Part shown: piece after piece, positions 8,378 to 16,988 of the stretch
Layout of the letters: the number at the start of each line of letters is the position of its first letter
How positions within the stretch are numbered: the stretch's first letter is position 1
From: Amycolatopsis sp. NBC_01480
GTDB taxonomy: Bacteria > Actinomycetota > Actinomycetes > Mycobacteriales > Pseudonocardiaceae
Direction of reading: 5' to 3'
NCBI RefSeq assembly: GCF_036227205.1
Contig: NZ_CP109442.1
Coordinates: 7,750,001-7,814,000, forward strand
DNA length: 64,000 bases
Notes under the pieces: model-generated
What the model was told of the DNA's origin: nothing
What the model saw: the letters and a program-made list of their open reading frames with translations, nothing else
Database searches by the model: none
Position numbers and translations under genes: made by a program

Positions 8378-9470
8378 TCTCCAGCCCGGCGGCGACCTCG
8401 GCCGGGCTGGGCTGCGCGGCGATCTCCGCCGCGATCTGCCCGGCGGCGGTCCGGTGCCCGGCCGACCGCAACACCGCCTCGCAGGCCCGGTGGACCGTGT
8501 CGGCGGTCGTTTCCTCGGGCAGGAGCATGAGTCCGGCTCCGGCCTTGGCCGTCGCCGCCGCGTTGTCGAACTGGTCGTCGAACTGGGGGATCATCACCTG
8601 CGGGCACGCGGCGCCGAGCGCGGTGAGCGAAGTGCCCTGGCCGGCGTGGTTGACCGAGACGGCGCAGGTGCGCAGCACCTCGGCGAGCGGCAGCCTGCCC
8701 GCGTAGCGCACCCGGTCGGGCAGGGCCGGCCAGCCGGCGGCGACCCGGTCGTCGATCGCGACCAGGAGCTCGACCTCGAGCGAGCCGAGCCGCCGGAGCA
8801 GCGGTACCGCGAATTCGCCGAGGTCGCGCCCGCCGAGGTGGGGGAGCAGCGTGCCGAACGTCAAGCAGACCCGGGGGGAGCGCCGCCGGCCGGTGACCCA
8901 GCGCGGCACGGCCGCGTCGCCGTTGTACGGCACGTGGCGGATGCTCTGGTGGTTTTCGGCGTAGGCGGCGCGCAGACTCGGCGGCCAGGGGTTGAGCACG
9001 ACGTCGGGGGCGCCGAGCGTGTGCGCGGCCGACTCGGTTTCCCACGCGGACCGGTACTCCGTCAGCCGTCCGGCCCCCCAGTGCAGTTCGACGCGGGGCA
9101 GCCCGTGCCGGGCGGCGACCAGGGGACCCGCCAGCTCCGCGCGTTCGCTGACGACCAGGTCCGGGCGCCACTCCCGGACGAGTTCCTCCGCCCCGGGCAG
9201 GCTCCGCCGCGCGACCCCGGCGAACGCGAGCCCATGCGCGAACCGCTGTTCCTCACCCGGCAGCCGACCGGCCGCGACGAGGTCCGCGACCGGACCGGAG
9301 CTGCTCCACGCGCGGGCCGGCAACCCCGCGCGCAGGACCGTGGGCAGGAAATCCCCGGTCGTGGCGACCAAAACCTCGTGCCCGCGAACGCGTAACGCCC
9401 AGGCGAGCGGGACCAAGGGGAACAGGTGGCCCGCCAAGCCGACGGTGGTTAACAGAACGCGCACAGCCAC
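8367..9470 (-). CDS. GT1-family (GT-B fold) deoxysugar glycosyltransferase
   Basis: Transfers an NDP-sugar to a natural-product aglycone in the cytoplasm. The N-terminus MAVRVLLTTVGLAGHLFPLVPLA is the acceptor-domain start typical of macrolide and glycopeptide transferases. The donor half has YAGRLPLAEVLRTCAVSVNHAGQGT and then CPQVMIPQFDDQFDNA, the nucleotide-sugar signature ending in the DQ pair. At 367 residues it is slightly shorter than most relatives (about 390-420). It is convergent with the sugar operon and is the likely enzyme for attaching that sugar (context inference). Confidence 0.9.
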   Translation of the reverse strand: MAVRVLLTTVGLAGHLFPLVPLAWALRVRGHEVLVATTGDFLPTVLRAGLPARAWSSSGPVADLVAAGRLPGEEQRFAHGLAFAGVARRSLPGAEELVREWRPDLVVSERAELAGPLVAARHGLPRVELHWGAGRLTEYRSAWETESAAHTLGAPDVVLNPWPPSLRAAYAENHQSIRHVPYNGDAAVPRWVTGRRRSPRVCLTFGTLLPHLGGRDLGEFAVPLLRRLGSLEVELLVAIDDRVAAGWPALPDRVRYAGRLPLAEVLRTCAVSVNHAGQGTSLTALGAACPQVMIPQFDDQFDNAAATAKAGAGLMLLPEETTADTVHRACEAVLRSAGHRTAAGQIAAEIAAQPSPAEVAAGLEKRF

Positions 9471-9639
9471 TCCCCGTTCGCTGACCCGGCGCTGACCACG
9501 CTATCGCCGTTCCGCCCCCGCTCTTCTCCTGGAGTGACGGCTATTCGCGGCAGGACAAGGCGTCACCCGGACCTCGGAATCCGATGTGGACAGTCAAGCC
9601 TCCGCGGCCGGCCCGCCGGCGCTGTACGACCCGGCTTGG

Positions 9640-10227
9640 TCACCGGGCGGCAAGCGCGCCAGTCGTCAGGCCGGTCGCGCCGGTCAGCGGGATCGCCACG
9701 CTCACGAAGCCCACGCGGGTCTGCTCGTACTCGACCGCGTAGCCGTTCGCGCGGGCGCGGGTCAGTTCGTGCAGCATGAGGCCGGGAGTGCTCACGGTGT
9801 GCGGGGTGAGCCGTTCCAGCGGGGACGCGAGCACCTCGTCGACCAGGGCGCGGGGGCCGTGGGCGAGCTGGACCTTGCCGGTGGCCGTGCAGTGCATCGG
9901 CATGCGGCCGGCCACCCGGGACGGTGAGGTGGATCGTCTCGTTCGTGGCCTGGCAGAGGTCTTCCATGTACGGGCGGGCGGCGGTGCGCAGGATGCGCTG
10001 CCGCGGGACCCGCTGGGTGGTCTCGAACAGCCGGATGCCGAGCCAGTAGTCGCTGCCGCGCCGTGTTCCAGCACGCCCCAGCTCAGCAGCTCCTGCGCCA
10101 GGCGGTGGACCGGCGCCTTCGCGACGCCCGAGCGCCGGGCCAGTTCGGTCAGGCTCAGGTGCTCGTCCTCGGGCCCGAAGGCCTCGAGGATGAGCTGGAC
10201 CTTGCCGAGCACGCTGTTCGCCGTCAT
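9640..10227 (-). pseudogene. Broken IclR-family transcriptional regulator
   Basis: The N-terminus (ANSVLGKVQLILEAFGP, LSLTELARRSGVAKAPVHRL) is an intact IclR winged helix. After EH the frame is lost: the next bases read correctly only in another frame (GSDYWLGIRLFE, then YMEDLCQATNETIHLTVPG). A second shift returns to the first frame at GRMPMHCTATGK, but the roughly 25 residues that normally separate these two segments in the IclR effector domain are missing. The C-terminus stops after GFVSVAIPLTGATG, short of the usual end. So there are two compensating shifts, a deletion and a truncation. Sequencing errors could explain the shifts but not the deletion. An alternative ATG lies at 10260. Confidence 0.8.
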
Positions 10228-10231
10228 CGGG

Positions 10232-11191
10232 TCACCAGGCATGGGGCCAGGCCCGCTCACCGGACCGGCTACGGGACCAGGACCGCCCGGCCCGCAGGTC
10301 TTCGAGGGCCAGGGCCGCGTCGGCGAGGGCGTACTTCTGCACCGCCACCCGGAGTTCGCCCGCGGACAGGCGTTTCACCAGGTCACCGGCGGCTTCGCGG
10401 GCCCGCCGCTCCTGCCGGATCATGTTGACCGGCAGCAGCGCGACGTCGTCGAGGAGCCAGGACGGCAGGTCCACCCGAATCTCGGTGCCGGTCACGTAGC
10501 CGATCACCGCCGCGCGCCCGCCCGGGCGGACCCAGCGGGTGCGGGCCACCAGCCCGTCGCCGCCGAGCGTGTCGACCAGCAGGGGCGCCGGGCGGTCCGC
10601 GGCCAGGCGATCGAGGTCTTCGGTCGAGTCGAGGCAGACGCCGGTGACCCCGTCGGGCAGAGCGGCTAGCTGCTCCGCGCGGCCGACGACGCCGGTCACC
10701 TCCGCCCCGGCGAGCCGGGCTTGCTGCGCGACCATCGACCCGGCCGCGCCGACCACGATCACCTCTTCGCCCTCGCCGAGGCGCGCCACGTCGTGCAGCA
10801 CCACGAACGCGGTCGTCGCCGGGACGAAGAAGGCCGCCGCGACCTCGGGGGCGAGCGGGGCCTCCAGCCGGGTCACCGCCTTGGTCGGGACGCTCACCCG
10901 CTCGGTCCAGGTGCCGTCGCGCCGCAGGCCGAGGCCGCCGCCGCGCAGCATCACCTGGTCCTCCGGCTCCAGGCCGGAGCCCGCGTCGCACTCGGCGACG
11001 ATGCCCGCGCCCTCGACCCCGCCGGTGTACGGCAGGGCCGGCTTGAGGTCGAGAGTCCCATTCGCGACGGTGGTGTCCAGGTGCGCCGCCGCCTGCACGT
11101 CGACGAGCACCTCGCCCGCCGCCCGCGTCGGCTCGGCGACCTCGTTCACGACGGGCGCGGAGCCCCAGCTGCGGAACCGCGCGGCCCTCAT
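10232..11191 (-). CDS. Zinc-independent medium-chain dehydrogenase/quinone oxidoreductase (C-terminal frameshift)
   Basis: An NADPH:quinone-reductase-like MDR protein of about 319 residues. Visible: MRAARFRSWGSAPVVNEVAEP start, substrate domain (LPYTGGVEGAGIVAE), nucleotide-binding motif VIVVGAAGSMVAQQARLAGAEVTGV, and a distal VDLPSWLLDDVALLPVNMI segment. The frame ends with an 18-residue tail after DLRAGR, whereas one inserted base would give the standard ending AVLVP and stop. This suggests a single-base deletion or sequencing error. ATG 11191 overlaps the upstream hydrolase remnant by ATGA. Its stop lies beside the IclR start, so the three were probably one operon. Confidence 0.75.
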   Translation of the reverse strand: MRAARFRSWGSAPVVNEVAEPTRAAGEVLVDVQAAAHLDTTVANGTLDLKPALPYTGGVEGAGIVAECDAGSGLEPEDQVMLRGGGLGLRRDGTWTERVSVPTKAVTRLEAPLAPEVAAAFFVPATTAFVVLHDVARLGEGEEVIVVGAAGSMVAQQARLAGAEVTGVVGRAEQLAALPDGVTGVCLDSTEDLDRLAADRPAPLLVDTLGGDGLVARTRWVRPGGRAAVIGYVTGTEIRVDLPSWLLDDVALLPVNMIRQERRAREAAGDLVKRLSAGELRVAVQKYALADAALALEDLRAGRSWSRSRSGERAWPHAW

Positions 11192-11640
11192 ACGGCGGCC
11201 TTGCGCAGGAACTCCAGGCTCAGCGGGTTGTAGCGGGCGGCCTGCTCGTGCTGCGGCCAGTGCCCGCACTCCTCGAACAGCTCCAGCCGCGAGTCGCCGC
11301 GGGGCGAGGCCGACATCCCGGCCAGCTCGCGCTCGCCGGGGTCGAGGCTCTGCTCGTAACGCAGGTCGAGCGTCGCTTCGGGGAGCTGGTCGCCGTCGTA
11401 CCATTCGAGACTGGGGATGACGTGACGCATCTTCTCGCGCGTCGGGCCTTCGCCGCCGTAGTAGGCGTTGCGGCCGCGCCGTCCGCCCTCGGGCAACGGG
11501 GCGAGCGGGCCGTAGAACACCGGCATGCTCCCGGTGACGACCAGCGACCGCACCCGCTCCGGGTACTTCGCGGCGAGGTTGAGCGCGATGGTGCCGCCCT
11601 AGGAGTTGCAGACGAAATCGGCGCGTGCACGTGGCCCCGA
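11188..11640 (-). pseudogene. Alpha/beta hydrolase remnant with stop in the nucleophile elbow
   Basis: The intact downstream part reads GGTIALNLAAKYPERVRSLVVTG and later FEECGHWPQHEQAARYNPLSLEFL, with the catalytic His in CGHWPQ. This is the second half of a C-C bond or ester hydrolase of the alpha/beta fold. Reading back, the nucleophile elbow is ADFVCNS, then a TAG stop (11600-11602), then GG: a sense codon in the G-x-S-x-G-G turn has become a stop. Further upstream no N-terminal domain (about 90-100 residues) can be found before the tRNA. The gene is both truncated and nonsense-mutated. An ATG at 11553 could still give a 121-residue fragment without the nucleophile. Confidence 0.8.
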
Positions 11641-11760
11641 CGCCCAAAGCCCCCGTTGTGTCGAGCCGCTGAGCAGTGGCCGGCGGACTCATCGCCGCTC
11701 AACCGCATCGTCCCGGCGATGCCCCCGCGCCGTCCGCCCCCTCCACGACCCCGATCCCGC

Positions 11761-11781
11761 CCCTGTTGATGATCAACAGGG
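11761..11781. promoter_or_regulatory. 21-bp perfect palindrome upstream of tRNA-Leu
   Basis: Ten-bp arms CCCTGTTGAT and ATCAACAGGG around a central G. It is followed by GAAAAAT, not a T-run, so it is more like a protein-binding site than a terminator on the plus strand; on the minus strand it lies beyond the hydrolase remnant. Confidence 0.5.
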
Positions 11782-11865
11782 AAAAATAGCCACCCCGCCC
11801 GGCCCAGGATGCCGGACCCCCCTGAAACCGGAGCCCGGAGCGTCGTATAGTCTCTTCGTCAGCAG

Positions 11866-11949
11866 GTCCGAGTGGCGGAATGGCAGACGCGCTAGCTTGA
11901 GGTGCTAGTGCCCTTAATGGGCGTGGGGGTTCAAGTCCCCCCTCGGACA
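11866..11949 (+). tRNA. tRNA-Leu (GAG anticodon)
   Basis: An 84-nt cloverleaf. Acceptor stem GTCCGAG pairs with CTCGGAC (11942-11948), discriminator A. The anticodon stem CTAGC/GCTAG encloses loop TTGAGGT with anticodon GAG, read at CUC/CUU leucine codons. The long class II variable arm TGCCCTTAATGGGCG suits leucine; the T arm is GGGGG-TTCAAGT-CCCCC. CCA is not encoded. A TATAGT box at 11846-11851 fits a -10 element. The 3' end is the integration site of the element that follows, and overlaps the last codons of its integrase on the other strand. Confidence 0.97.
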
Positions 11950-13685
11950 CACGCACTATCTACACCCGGGCTGGCCGTCGCATAGACGGCCAGCTCTTTT
12001 GGTTCGTAGCGTAGCTCCAGGTTCAGCGCCCGGTACAGGCGGCTCATGCCTGCCGTCGTCGCGTCGGCCAGTGTCCCGCAGACGTCGCCGAGTGCATCGA
12101 TCCTCGCGTAGATCTCCGCACGGCCTACCGTCGAGTCGGCTGGAACGCTCTCGATCTGCGCTTTCGCGGCCGCTCGTTCTGCCTGTGCCTGGTTGATCGG
12201 GTCGACGAGTGCTTCGGGCTCGACGCCGGCCGCGATGGCGGCCTGATACCGCTGAAGCCTCGCCTCCGCGTCCGTCAGCCGGTTTCGCGCCGCTTCGAGC
12301 GGACCACCGTTGGCCTGACTGCCGTCCGAGCCGAGTAGCGCGGTCGCTGTTCGGTCGCGGTTGTCCGGGTGGAACAACTCGTGAAGCCATCCGTTGATCG
12401 CCTCGACGACCACGCCCTCGCGCAGATTGACCGTCGTCGGGTGGTCCGCCAGTTTCGGTGAGCCGGGCGCCATGGTCCGTGAGGTGCAGCGGTAGTAGGA
12501 GCCCTTCCTGATCGTGGCGCCTTGCATCTTCCGGCCGCACACCCCGCATCGGAGCAGACCGCGCAGGAGATACGCCCGCGCAGTCTTCCGGCCGCCGCGC
12601 TCGGCCTTGCGCGCCGTCTTCAACCCACCCGCCGACTTCGAGCGGCGGAGAAGCTGAGCTTGCGTGAACGTCTCCACGGACACGATCGCCGGATGTGCCT
12701 GCAGGCGCGACCGTACGATCCGGTCGGGAGCGGCGCGCTTGAACCGCACTACGTGGCCCGCAGCGACGTCCTCAGGGTCGAGCAACGTCTCATGCTTCGT
12801 CCAGCGCCCGAAGATCGCGTAGCCGGTGTATCGCGGGTTGTCCAAGATCGCCCGCACCGAGCTGCCTTGCCAGCCGTCGGCAAGCCGGTGCCGGTTCTGT
12901 TCCCGCCGATGCGCGGAGGGACAGGGAATGCCGTCGCGGTTGAGGATGTTGGCGATCGCCCGATCACCGTTGCCGTCCAGGTACTCGGCAAAGATCCGGC
13001 GCACCACGTCCACCGTCGTCTCGTCGAGCGCCAAAGCACGCAACTTGAACCCCTCGGCTGCCTTCCGCGGATTCGGATGGGGTCCACTGTCGACGACGAT
13101 GTACCCGTACGGCGCCCGGCCGCCCTGATGCCGTCCTTCGTTGATCACCTGCGCGTCCATCGCTGCCCGGACGCGCGCCTGAACGTGCTGGCGCTCGGAC
13201 TCGCTCATCCCGCCGAGCACGCTCATCAGCATCTTGTGCGACGGGTTTCGCGCGTCGTACTTCCCACCCAGCTCCGGCACCCACAGATCCACGCCGTACG
13301 CCGCGAACTTTGGCGCGATCAGGGAGAACTGGTTACCGAACCAACAACGCGTGCCCTCGCCGACCACGATCGCGTCCCACCCGCGTCGCGGGTCCTTCAG
13401 TGCCGCGAGCAGTCGCGCGCCCTCCGTCCTCCGTTCCCATGGGACGGAACGCGACTGTCCTATGTCGAAGAACTCCGACACGATCTGCCCGCCGAGCGGC
13501 TCGACGAACTTGCGCGCGTTCCCGAATTGCCAACCGCGAGAGGTCTCCGGGTCCTGGTTGTCCTCGGTTGAGCAACGCCCGTAGGCCGCCATTGCGCCGA
13601 TCCCGTCGTCCACCACGTCGGCGACCTCAAGACCCAAAATGTCGTCCAGAGTCGACCACGGGTCGCTGATGATTTCAGCTGCCAC
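11931..13685 (-). CDS. int: Large serine recombinase (integrase)
   Basis: Catalyses element integration and excision. The 584 residues have the large serine integrase layout. The N-terminal resolvase domain has AAYGRCSTED with the nucleophile Ser39, RLLAALKDPRRGWDAIVVGE, and SVLGGMSESERQHVQARVR. The recombinase DNA-binding domain has GRAPYGYIVVD, LDGNGDRAIANILNRDGIPCP and SSVRAILDNPRYTGYAIFG. A zinc-ribbon domain has LLRCGVCGRKM and YYRCTS, and a coiled-coil follows at about residues 470-540. GTG start with GAGGAGG upstream. The last residues RGGT and the stop codon are the complement of the tRNA T arm, so the C-terminus changes when the element excises. Last gene of a coupled operon with the 54-residue gene and traA. 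Confidence 0.95.
   Translation of the reverse strand: MAAEIISDPWSTLDDILGLEVADVVDDGIGAMAAYGRCSTEDNQDPETSRGWQFGNARKFVEPLGGQIVSEFFDIGQSRSVPWERRTEGARLLAALKDPRRGWDAIVVGEGTRCWFGNQFSLIAPKFAAYGVDLWVPELGGKYDARNPSHKMLMSVLGGMSESERQHVQARVRAAMDAQVINEGRHQGGRAPYGYIVVDSGPHPNPRKAAEGFKLRALALDETTVDVVRRIFAEYLDGNGDRAIANILNRDGIPCPSAHRREQNRHRLADGWQGSSVRAILDNPRYTGYAIFGRWTKHETLLDPEDVAAGHVVRFKRAAPDRIVRSRLQAHPAIVSVETFTQAQLLRRSKSAGGLKTARKAERGGRKTARAYLLRGLLRCGVCGRKMQGATIRKGSYYRCTSRTMAPGSPKLADHPTTVNLREGVVVEAINGWLHELFHPDNRDRTATALLGSDGSQANGGPLEAARNRLTDAEARLQRYQAAIAAGVEPEALVDPINQAQAERAAAKAQIESVPADSTVGRAEIYARIDALGDVCGTLADATTAGMSRLYRALNLELRYEPKELAVYATASPGVDSACVRGGT
11941..11965. other. attL: tRNA 3' end plus element arm
   Basis: Core CCTCGGACACA of the tRNA gene followed by CG and the arm CACTATCTACAC. 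The arm is the exact inverse of GTGTAGATAGTG at the right end. Together they rebuild a 48-bp attP with two 12-bp arms and 24 bp between, the usual size and symmetry for large serine integrases. Confidence 0.8.
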
Positions 13686-13839
13686 GGTTCACCTCCTCTC
13701 CCGGCACGTCCAGCACCGGCACCTCAGTAACCTCGATCAGAACGGCCAGCAGTGCACGCGCGACAGCGGGCGTCAGCTCAGGCAATCCAGCAGGTAGGAT
13801 AACCCGGATCGGCGGCTCTTCGGAACGAGCGGCGCTCAT
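13675..13839 (-). CDS. 54-residue hypothetical protein between traA and int
   Basis: Starts MSAARSEEPPIRVILPAGLP and ends VLDVPGEEVNRGS. The ATG overlaps the traA stop (ATGA), and its own stop lies 11 nt inside int, whose GAGGAGG ribosome site it encodes. Such tight coupling argues that it is translated. The central part (residues 18-45) is a likely amphipathic helix followed by a beta strand. Its place directly upstream of int suggests a role in expression or direction control of recombination, but no family is recognised. Confidence 0.6.
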   Translation of the reverse strand: MSAARSEEPPIRVILPAGLPELTPAVARALLAVLIEVTEVPVLDVPGEEVNRGS

Positions 13840-15971
13840 CGCTCGCCGTCCTCGTCTGCCGCCCCGGTGCCAGTGGTCGCGCGGCTCATAGCGCTCCTGA
13901 TTTCAGCCGTGAGGTATCCGCGTACCTGCCGGATCTCGCCGTCTTCGCTGGTCACGCGGTCTCGCGTCGGCCGGCATCCGAGATCGGTCATCTCCTGCGC
14001 GAACGTCTTCCGGTCGATCTCCAGGGCGTCCAGCAACTCGGCCGTTGGTACGAAGTCCCTGCCGTCTGGGCCCAGGTCATCGCCCAGGTACTCGACGAGC
14101 GACGCAAGCACTTCAGGCAGCTCTTCAGGCGACTGAACCGCGTCAACCATGTGACCTGCACCGATTGCCTTGACCGCGGCCGCGTGGTCGAGCTGCGGCA
14201 GGCTGTCTTGCCCGGCCGCGTGCCCGGTGAGCGTCCCCGCCGCCTCGCGCAGCGTCCGGCCCTGCTCGCAGATGGTCCGCCAGTCCTCGTTCGGCATGTA
14301 GTACGTCCGAACCGTCATGGCCAGCACATCGGCGCCAGCGGACGTGTCGCCGTCCGGCCGCAGGATGCCGACTCCCTTGTGTGAGGGCAGCAGCCGGGAC
14401 GAGTCGAACCCGCGCGTGTTCATCTGCTCGCCGAGCACGATGTTCGAGTCGCGCCAGTCCATCACCCGCAGCGCGAACCGCGACCCGAGCACCGCCCGCA
14501 ACCCGGACGGGATCGTCTTCGAGTCCGGCCGCTGTGTCGCCAGCACGAGCACGATCCCGGCGGCCGGTCCCTTCTTCGCGAGCCACGTCAGCAACTCGCC
14601 GATGTACTCGCCCGCGGTGAGCTTCTTTCCTTGCACGTCAACGGGCGTACGGTCCTCCAACGGAACCTGGACCTCATCGATGAAGATGGCCGTGATGGGC
14701 ATGTTCAGTGCCTTGTCGCGTGACATCTCCGGCGTGACCTTCGATTCCGGACACGTGAGGTCGTCCAGGTCGCGCATCCGCCGGAACCGCGTCTGAACCT
14801 CGCCGACCAGCTCAATCAGCCAGTCCACGAGCGCTAGAACGTGCTCGGGTTCGTCGCCGGATATGAACCGGTGTGCCACCAGGCCGGCCGCGTCCCAGTC
14901 TTTCCCGGCTTTGAAGTCCGCCACATACAGCCGCACCCACGCGTCCAAGATGAGCCCGGCCGCCGCGAGCCGCGCGGCAAACGTCTTGCCCTGCCGGGGA
15001 ATGGCGCCGACCAGCAGGGACGTCCACACCAGCGGCAGGTCAATCCGCCGGTCCCGCGCATCCCGGCCAAACGGGATCGGCCGCCACGCGTCCCACTGCG
15101 CCACGCCGAGCAGCGGCGTCCGCAACGGCGGTGAGGCGTACGGGTCCTCATCAGCCACCCACATCGACACACGCCCGGCGTGCCCACCGTTGCCGCGAAC
15201 CCGTTCGACGATCAGCTGGACCTCATCGACGGCGAGCGCCGACGCGAGTGCATCCCGGTTCTTCACCACGTCGGCCGCCTTACGGGTGGCCGGAAGGTCG
15301 ACGGTGATCGCCCAACCGTCGCCGACGCGCGTCGCGCGTTCGACGAGCCGCAGCGCCTCGTCCTTGCCGATCAGCTTCGCGTCCCGGAACGCGTCCACCA
15401 GGACCTGCGGGTCCATCGTCCACGTGAGAGTTCGCGGCCCCGCGAGCGCCGGCTTGCGACCGGGGCTGCCGTCCTTCCTACGTCCGAGGGTCGCGAGCGC
15501 CACGGAGGCCGCAGCGCCGCCGATCCACAGAGGATCGGTGCCGTACACGAGGTTCACGACAGCCACCGCGAGGACGGCAACGACCACGATGGCACCGGTG
15601 ACTTTCCAACGGAACAACGTGAGCGCCCGAATCTCCGTAAATTTGTCGGCCAGCTTCTCCGACTCTTCGGCCGCCGTCCGGTAGTCCCGGACGGTGACCC
15701 AGCCGCGCCACCACCGCGCCCCGACGACCAGGCCGCGAACGACCGCGCCGACGTACCGCCACGGTGACTTCACCAGCCCGACGACGGCGTCTTTGCCCGC
15801 CTGGACGGCCTGCGGCTTGCTCTTCAGCCACAACGGCACACGCGGCGAATGCCGCCACCACCGGACGAAGCGGTTCGTCTTCGGCTCTCGCCGACGCGGT
15901 TGAGGCAACGTGTCGTCGACCAGTTCGCCGTCCAGCACGGGGTCGGCCTTGATCGGCAGCGAGTCAGCCAT
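13836..15971 (-). CDS. FtsK/SpoIIIE-type DNA translocase (TraA/TraB-like)
   Basis: Hexameric ATPase expected to pump double-stranded DNA between hyphae, the transfer mode of actinomycete integrative elements (known for TraB of pSVH1 and Tra of pSAM2). The 711-residue protein has hydrophobic segments at about residues 110-165 (VTGAIVVVAVLAVAVVNLVYG), then the FtsK domain: Walker A VGAIPRQGKTFAARLA near residue 328, Walker B IFIDEVQVPLED, and VLVLATQRPDSKTIPSGLRA. The C-terminus has a winged-helix-like end. ATG 15971 overlaps the preceding gene's stop. An upstream ATG at 16097 would lie deep inside that gene and is rejected. Confidence 0.92.
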   Translation of the reverse strand: MADSLPIKADPVLDGELVDDTLPQPRRREPKTNRFVRWWRHSPRVPLWLKSKPQAVQAGKDAVVGLVKSPWRYVGAVVRGLVVGARWWRGWVTVRDYRTAAEESEKLADKFTEIRALTLFRWKVTGAIVVVAVLAVAVVNLVYGTDPLWIGGAAASVALATLGRRKDGSPGRKPALAGPRTLTWTMDPQVLVDAFRDAKLIGKDEALRLVERATRVGDGWAITVDLPATRKAADVVKNRDALASALAVDEVQLIVERVRGNGGHAGRVSMWVADEDPYASPPLRTPLLGVAQWDAWRPIPFGRDARDRRIDLPLVWTSLLVGAIPRQGKTFAARLAAAGLILDAWVRLYVADFKAGKDWDAAGLVAHRFISGDEPEHVLALVDWLIELVGEVQTRFRRMRDLDDLTCPESKVTPEMSRDKALNMPITAIFIDEVQVPLEDRTPVDVQGKKLTAGEYIGELLTWLAKKGPAAGIVLVLATQRPDSKTIPSGLRAVLGSRFALRVMDWRDSNIVLGEQMNTRGFDSSRLLPSHKGVGILRPDGDTSAGADVLAMTVRTYYMPNEDWRTICEQGRTLREAAGTLTGHAAGQDSLPQLDHAAAVKAIGAGHMVDAVQSPEELPEVLASLVEYLGDDLGPDGRDFVPTAELLDALEIDRKTFAQEMTDLGCRPTRDRVTSEDGEIRQVRGYLTAEIRSAMSRATTGTGAADEDGER

Positions 15972-16662
15972 TGCCGACCTCCGACCGCAACGCCCGCGCC
16001 AGCCGGGGCGACAAACCGCGTGAGCAGCCGGTAGCCCGCCGCACCCATGCCGGCGTGATCTCGACGTCCGGCGTCCAGCTCTCCCGAGCGATCGCAAGGT
16101 AATCGGCGAACAGCACGCGCCGACTAGCTTTCGCTGGCTCCGGCTGAACGGCTTGCCGTTCAGCCGCCACCAGGACAGCGTCGGTGAGCTTGTCCCGCAG
16201 GTCGGTGATCGCTTCGACAGCGACGAACACGACCAGCGGCGGCACAGAGTGAAGCACGATCGCCGCAGCCTCCCCGGCCGCGAACGACGTCCAGGTGTTC
16301 ATGACGTAGGTGGCCGCGAGCGTGAACCACTTCGCCCGCCGCACCCAGACGCCCGTTTGGACCTGGTACCGCGCGGTGACCTGCTCGGCCCGCAGGATCG
16401 CCAGCAGAACGAGTGAGACGGTCGGGTCCAGCACCCACGCCGCGAGCCATGGCAGCGAGCCTGGCCGTGTCCCGGTCGACGCGAAGCCCTGGACGTTGGT
16501 CATCGTGAACGCGAGCCCGAGCACGATCCCGGACCAGCACATCCAGTCGACCTGCCGCCGGACACGCTCGATCCGCAGCGCCACGACGTCCGGATCGGTT
16601 TGGTATGCGCGCACCTCCGCGGCTTCGGCAGCGTCCTGTGCGAGCCGTTGCGCTCGGTTCAT
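15964..16662 (-). CDS. DUF2637/Spd-like membrane protein
   Basis: A 232-residue protein with an N-terminal charged helix (MNRAQRLAQDAAEAAEVRAY), then four hydrophobic segments including MCWSGIVLGLAFTMTNVQGFA, LDPTVSLVLLAILRAEQV and a VLHSVPPLVVFVAVEAITDLR segment. The C-terminus is basic and winged-helix-like (ITPAWVRRATGCSRGLSPRL). This is the pattern of DUF2637 proteins beside FtsK-like Tra genes in actinomycete elements; spread (Spd) functions are known for neighbours of this kind. ATG overlaps the previous gene by ATGA and its stop overlaps traA. Confidence 0.8.
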   Translation of the reverse strand: MNRAQRLAQDAAEAAEVRAYQTDPDVVALRIERVRRQVDWMCWSGIVLGLAFTMTNVQGFASTGTRPGSLPWLAAWVLDPTVSLVLLAILRAEQVTARYQVQTGVWVRRAKWFTLAATYVMNTWTSFAAGEAAAIVLHSVPPLVVFVAVEAITDLRDKLTDAVLVAAERQAVQPEPAKASRRVLFADYLAIARESWTPDVEITPAWVRRATGCSRGLSPRLARALRSEVGNG

Positions 16663-16988
16663 CGTCGACCACCCCGCTTCGAGGTGTCGACCGTGGTCAC
16701 GGTCATGGCACGGGTCAGCGCGTAGGAGGCGAACAGCGCCGGCAGCCCGAGCACGGCGAACAGCAGCCACGGGCTACCGGGGTGAGCGATCACCACCCAC
16801 TGGACGGCCACGATCAACCCGGCGTTGAACAGCACTCGCCCGACCAGCGACACGAGCCGCGCCCCGCTCCGAGCGGCTTCGGCGGCAGCCTTCGCCCGGC
16901 GGGAACCGGCCCGCCAGACCCAGAACAACACGAGCAGCACGCCGACACCGGCGAGGATCTGCGTGGGCGTCACGGTGAGTCCGTTCAT
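16659..16988 (-). CDS. Small two- to three-helix membrane protein (Spd-like)
   Basis: A 109-residue protein with hydrophobic stretches at about residues 9-27 (ILAGVGVLLVLFWVWRAG), 50-67 (VLFNAGLIVAVQWVVIAH) and 70-90 (PWLLFAVLGLPALFASYALT), with a basic segment SRRAKAAAEAARSGAR between the first two. No family recognised. ATGA overlaps at both ends with the WhiB gene and the DUF2637 gene place it in the transfer operon, where small membrane proteins usually aid spread of the element. Confidence 0.7.
   Translation of the reverse strand: MNGLTVTPTQILAGVGVLLVLFWVWRAGSRRAKAAAEAARSGARLVSLVGRVLFNAGLIVAVQWVVIAHPGSPWLLFAVLGLPALFASYALTRAMTVTTVDTSKRGGRR

Noticed and set aside
11699..11956. Minus-strand 85-codon ORF across the tRNA
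   Set aside because: Runs through a functional tRNA gene and has no motif.
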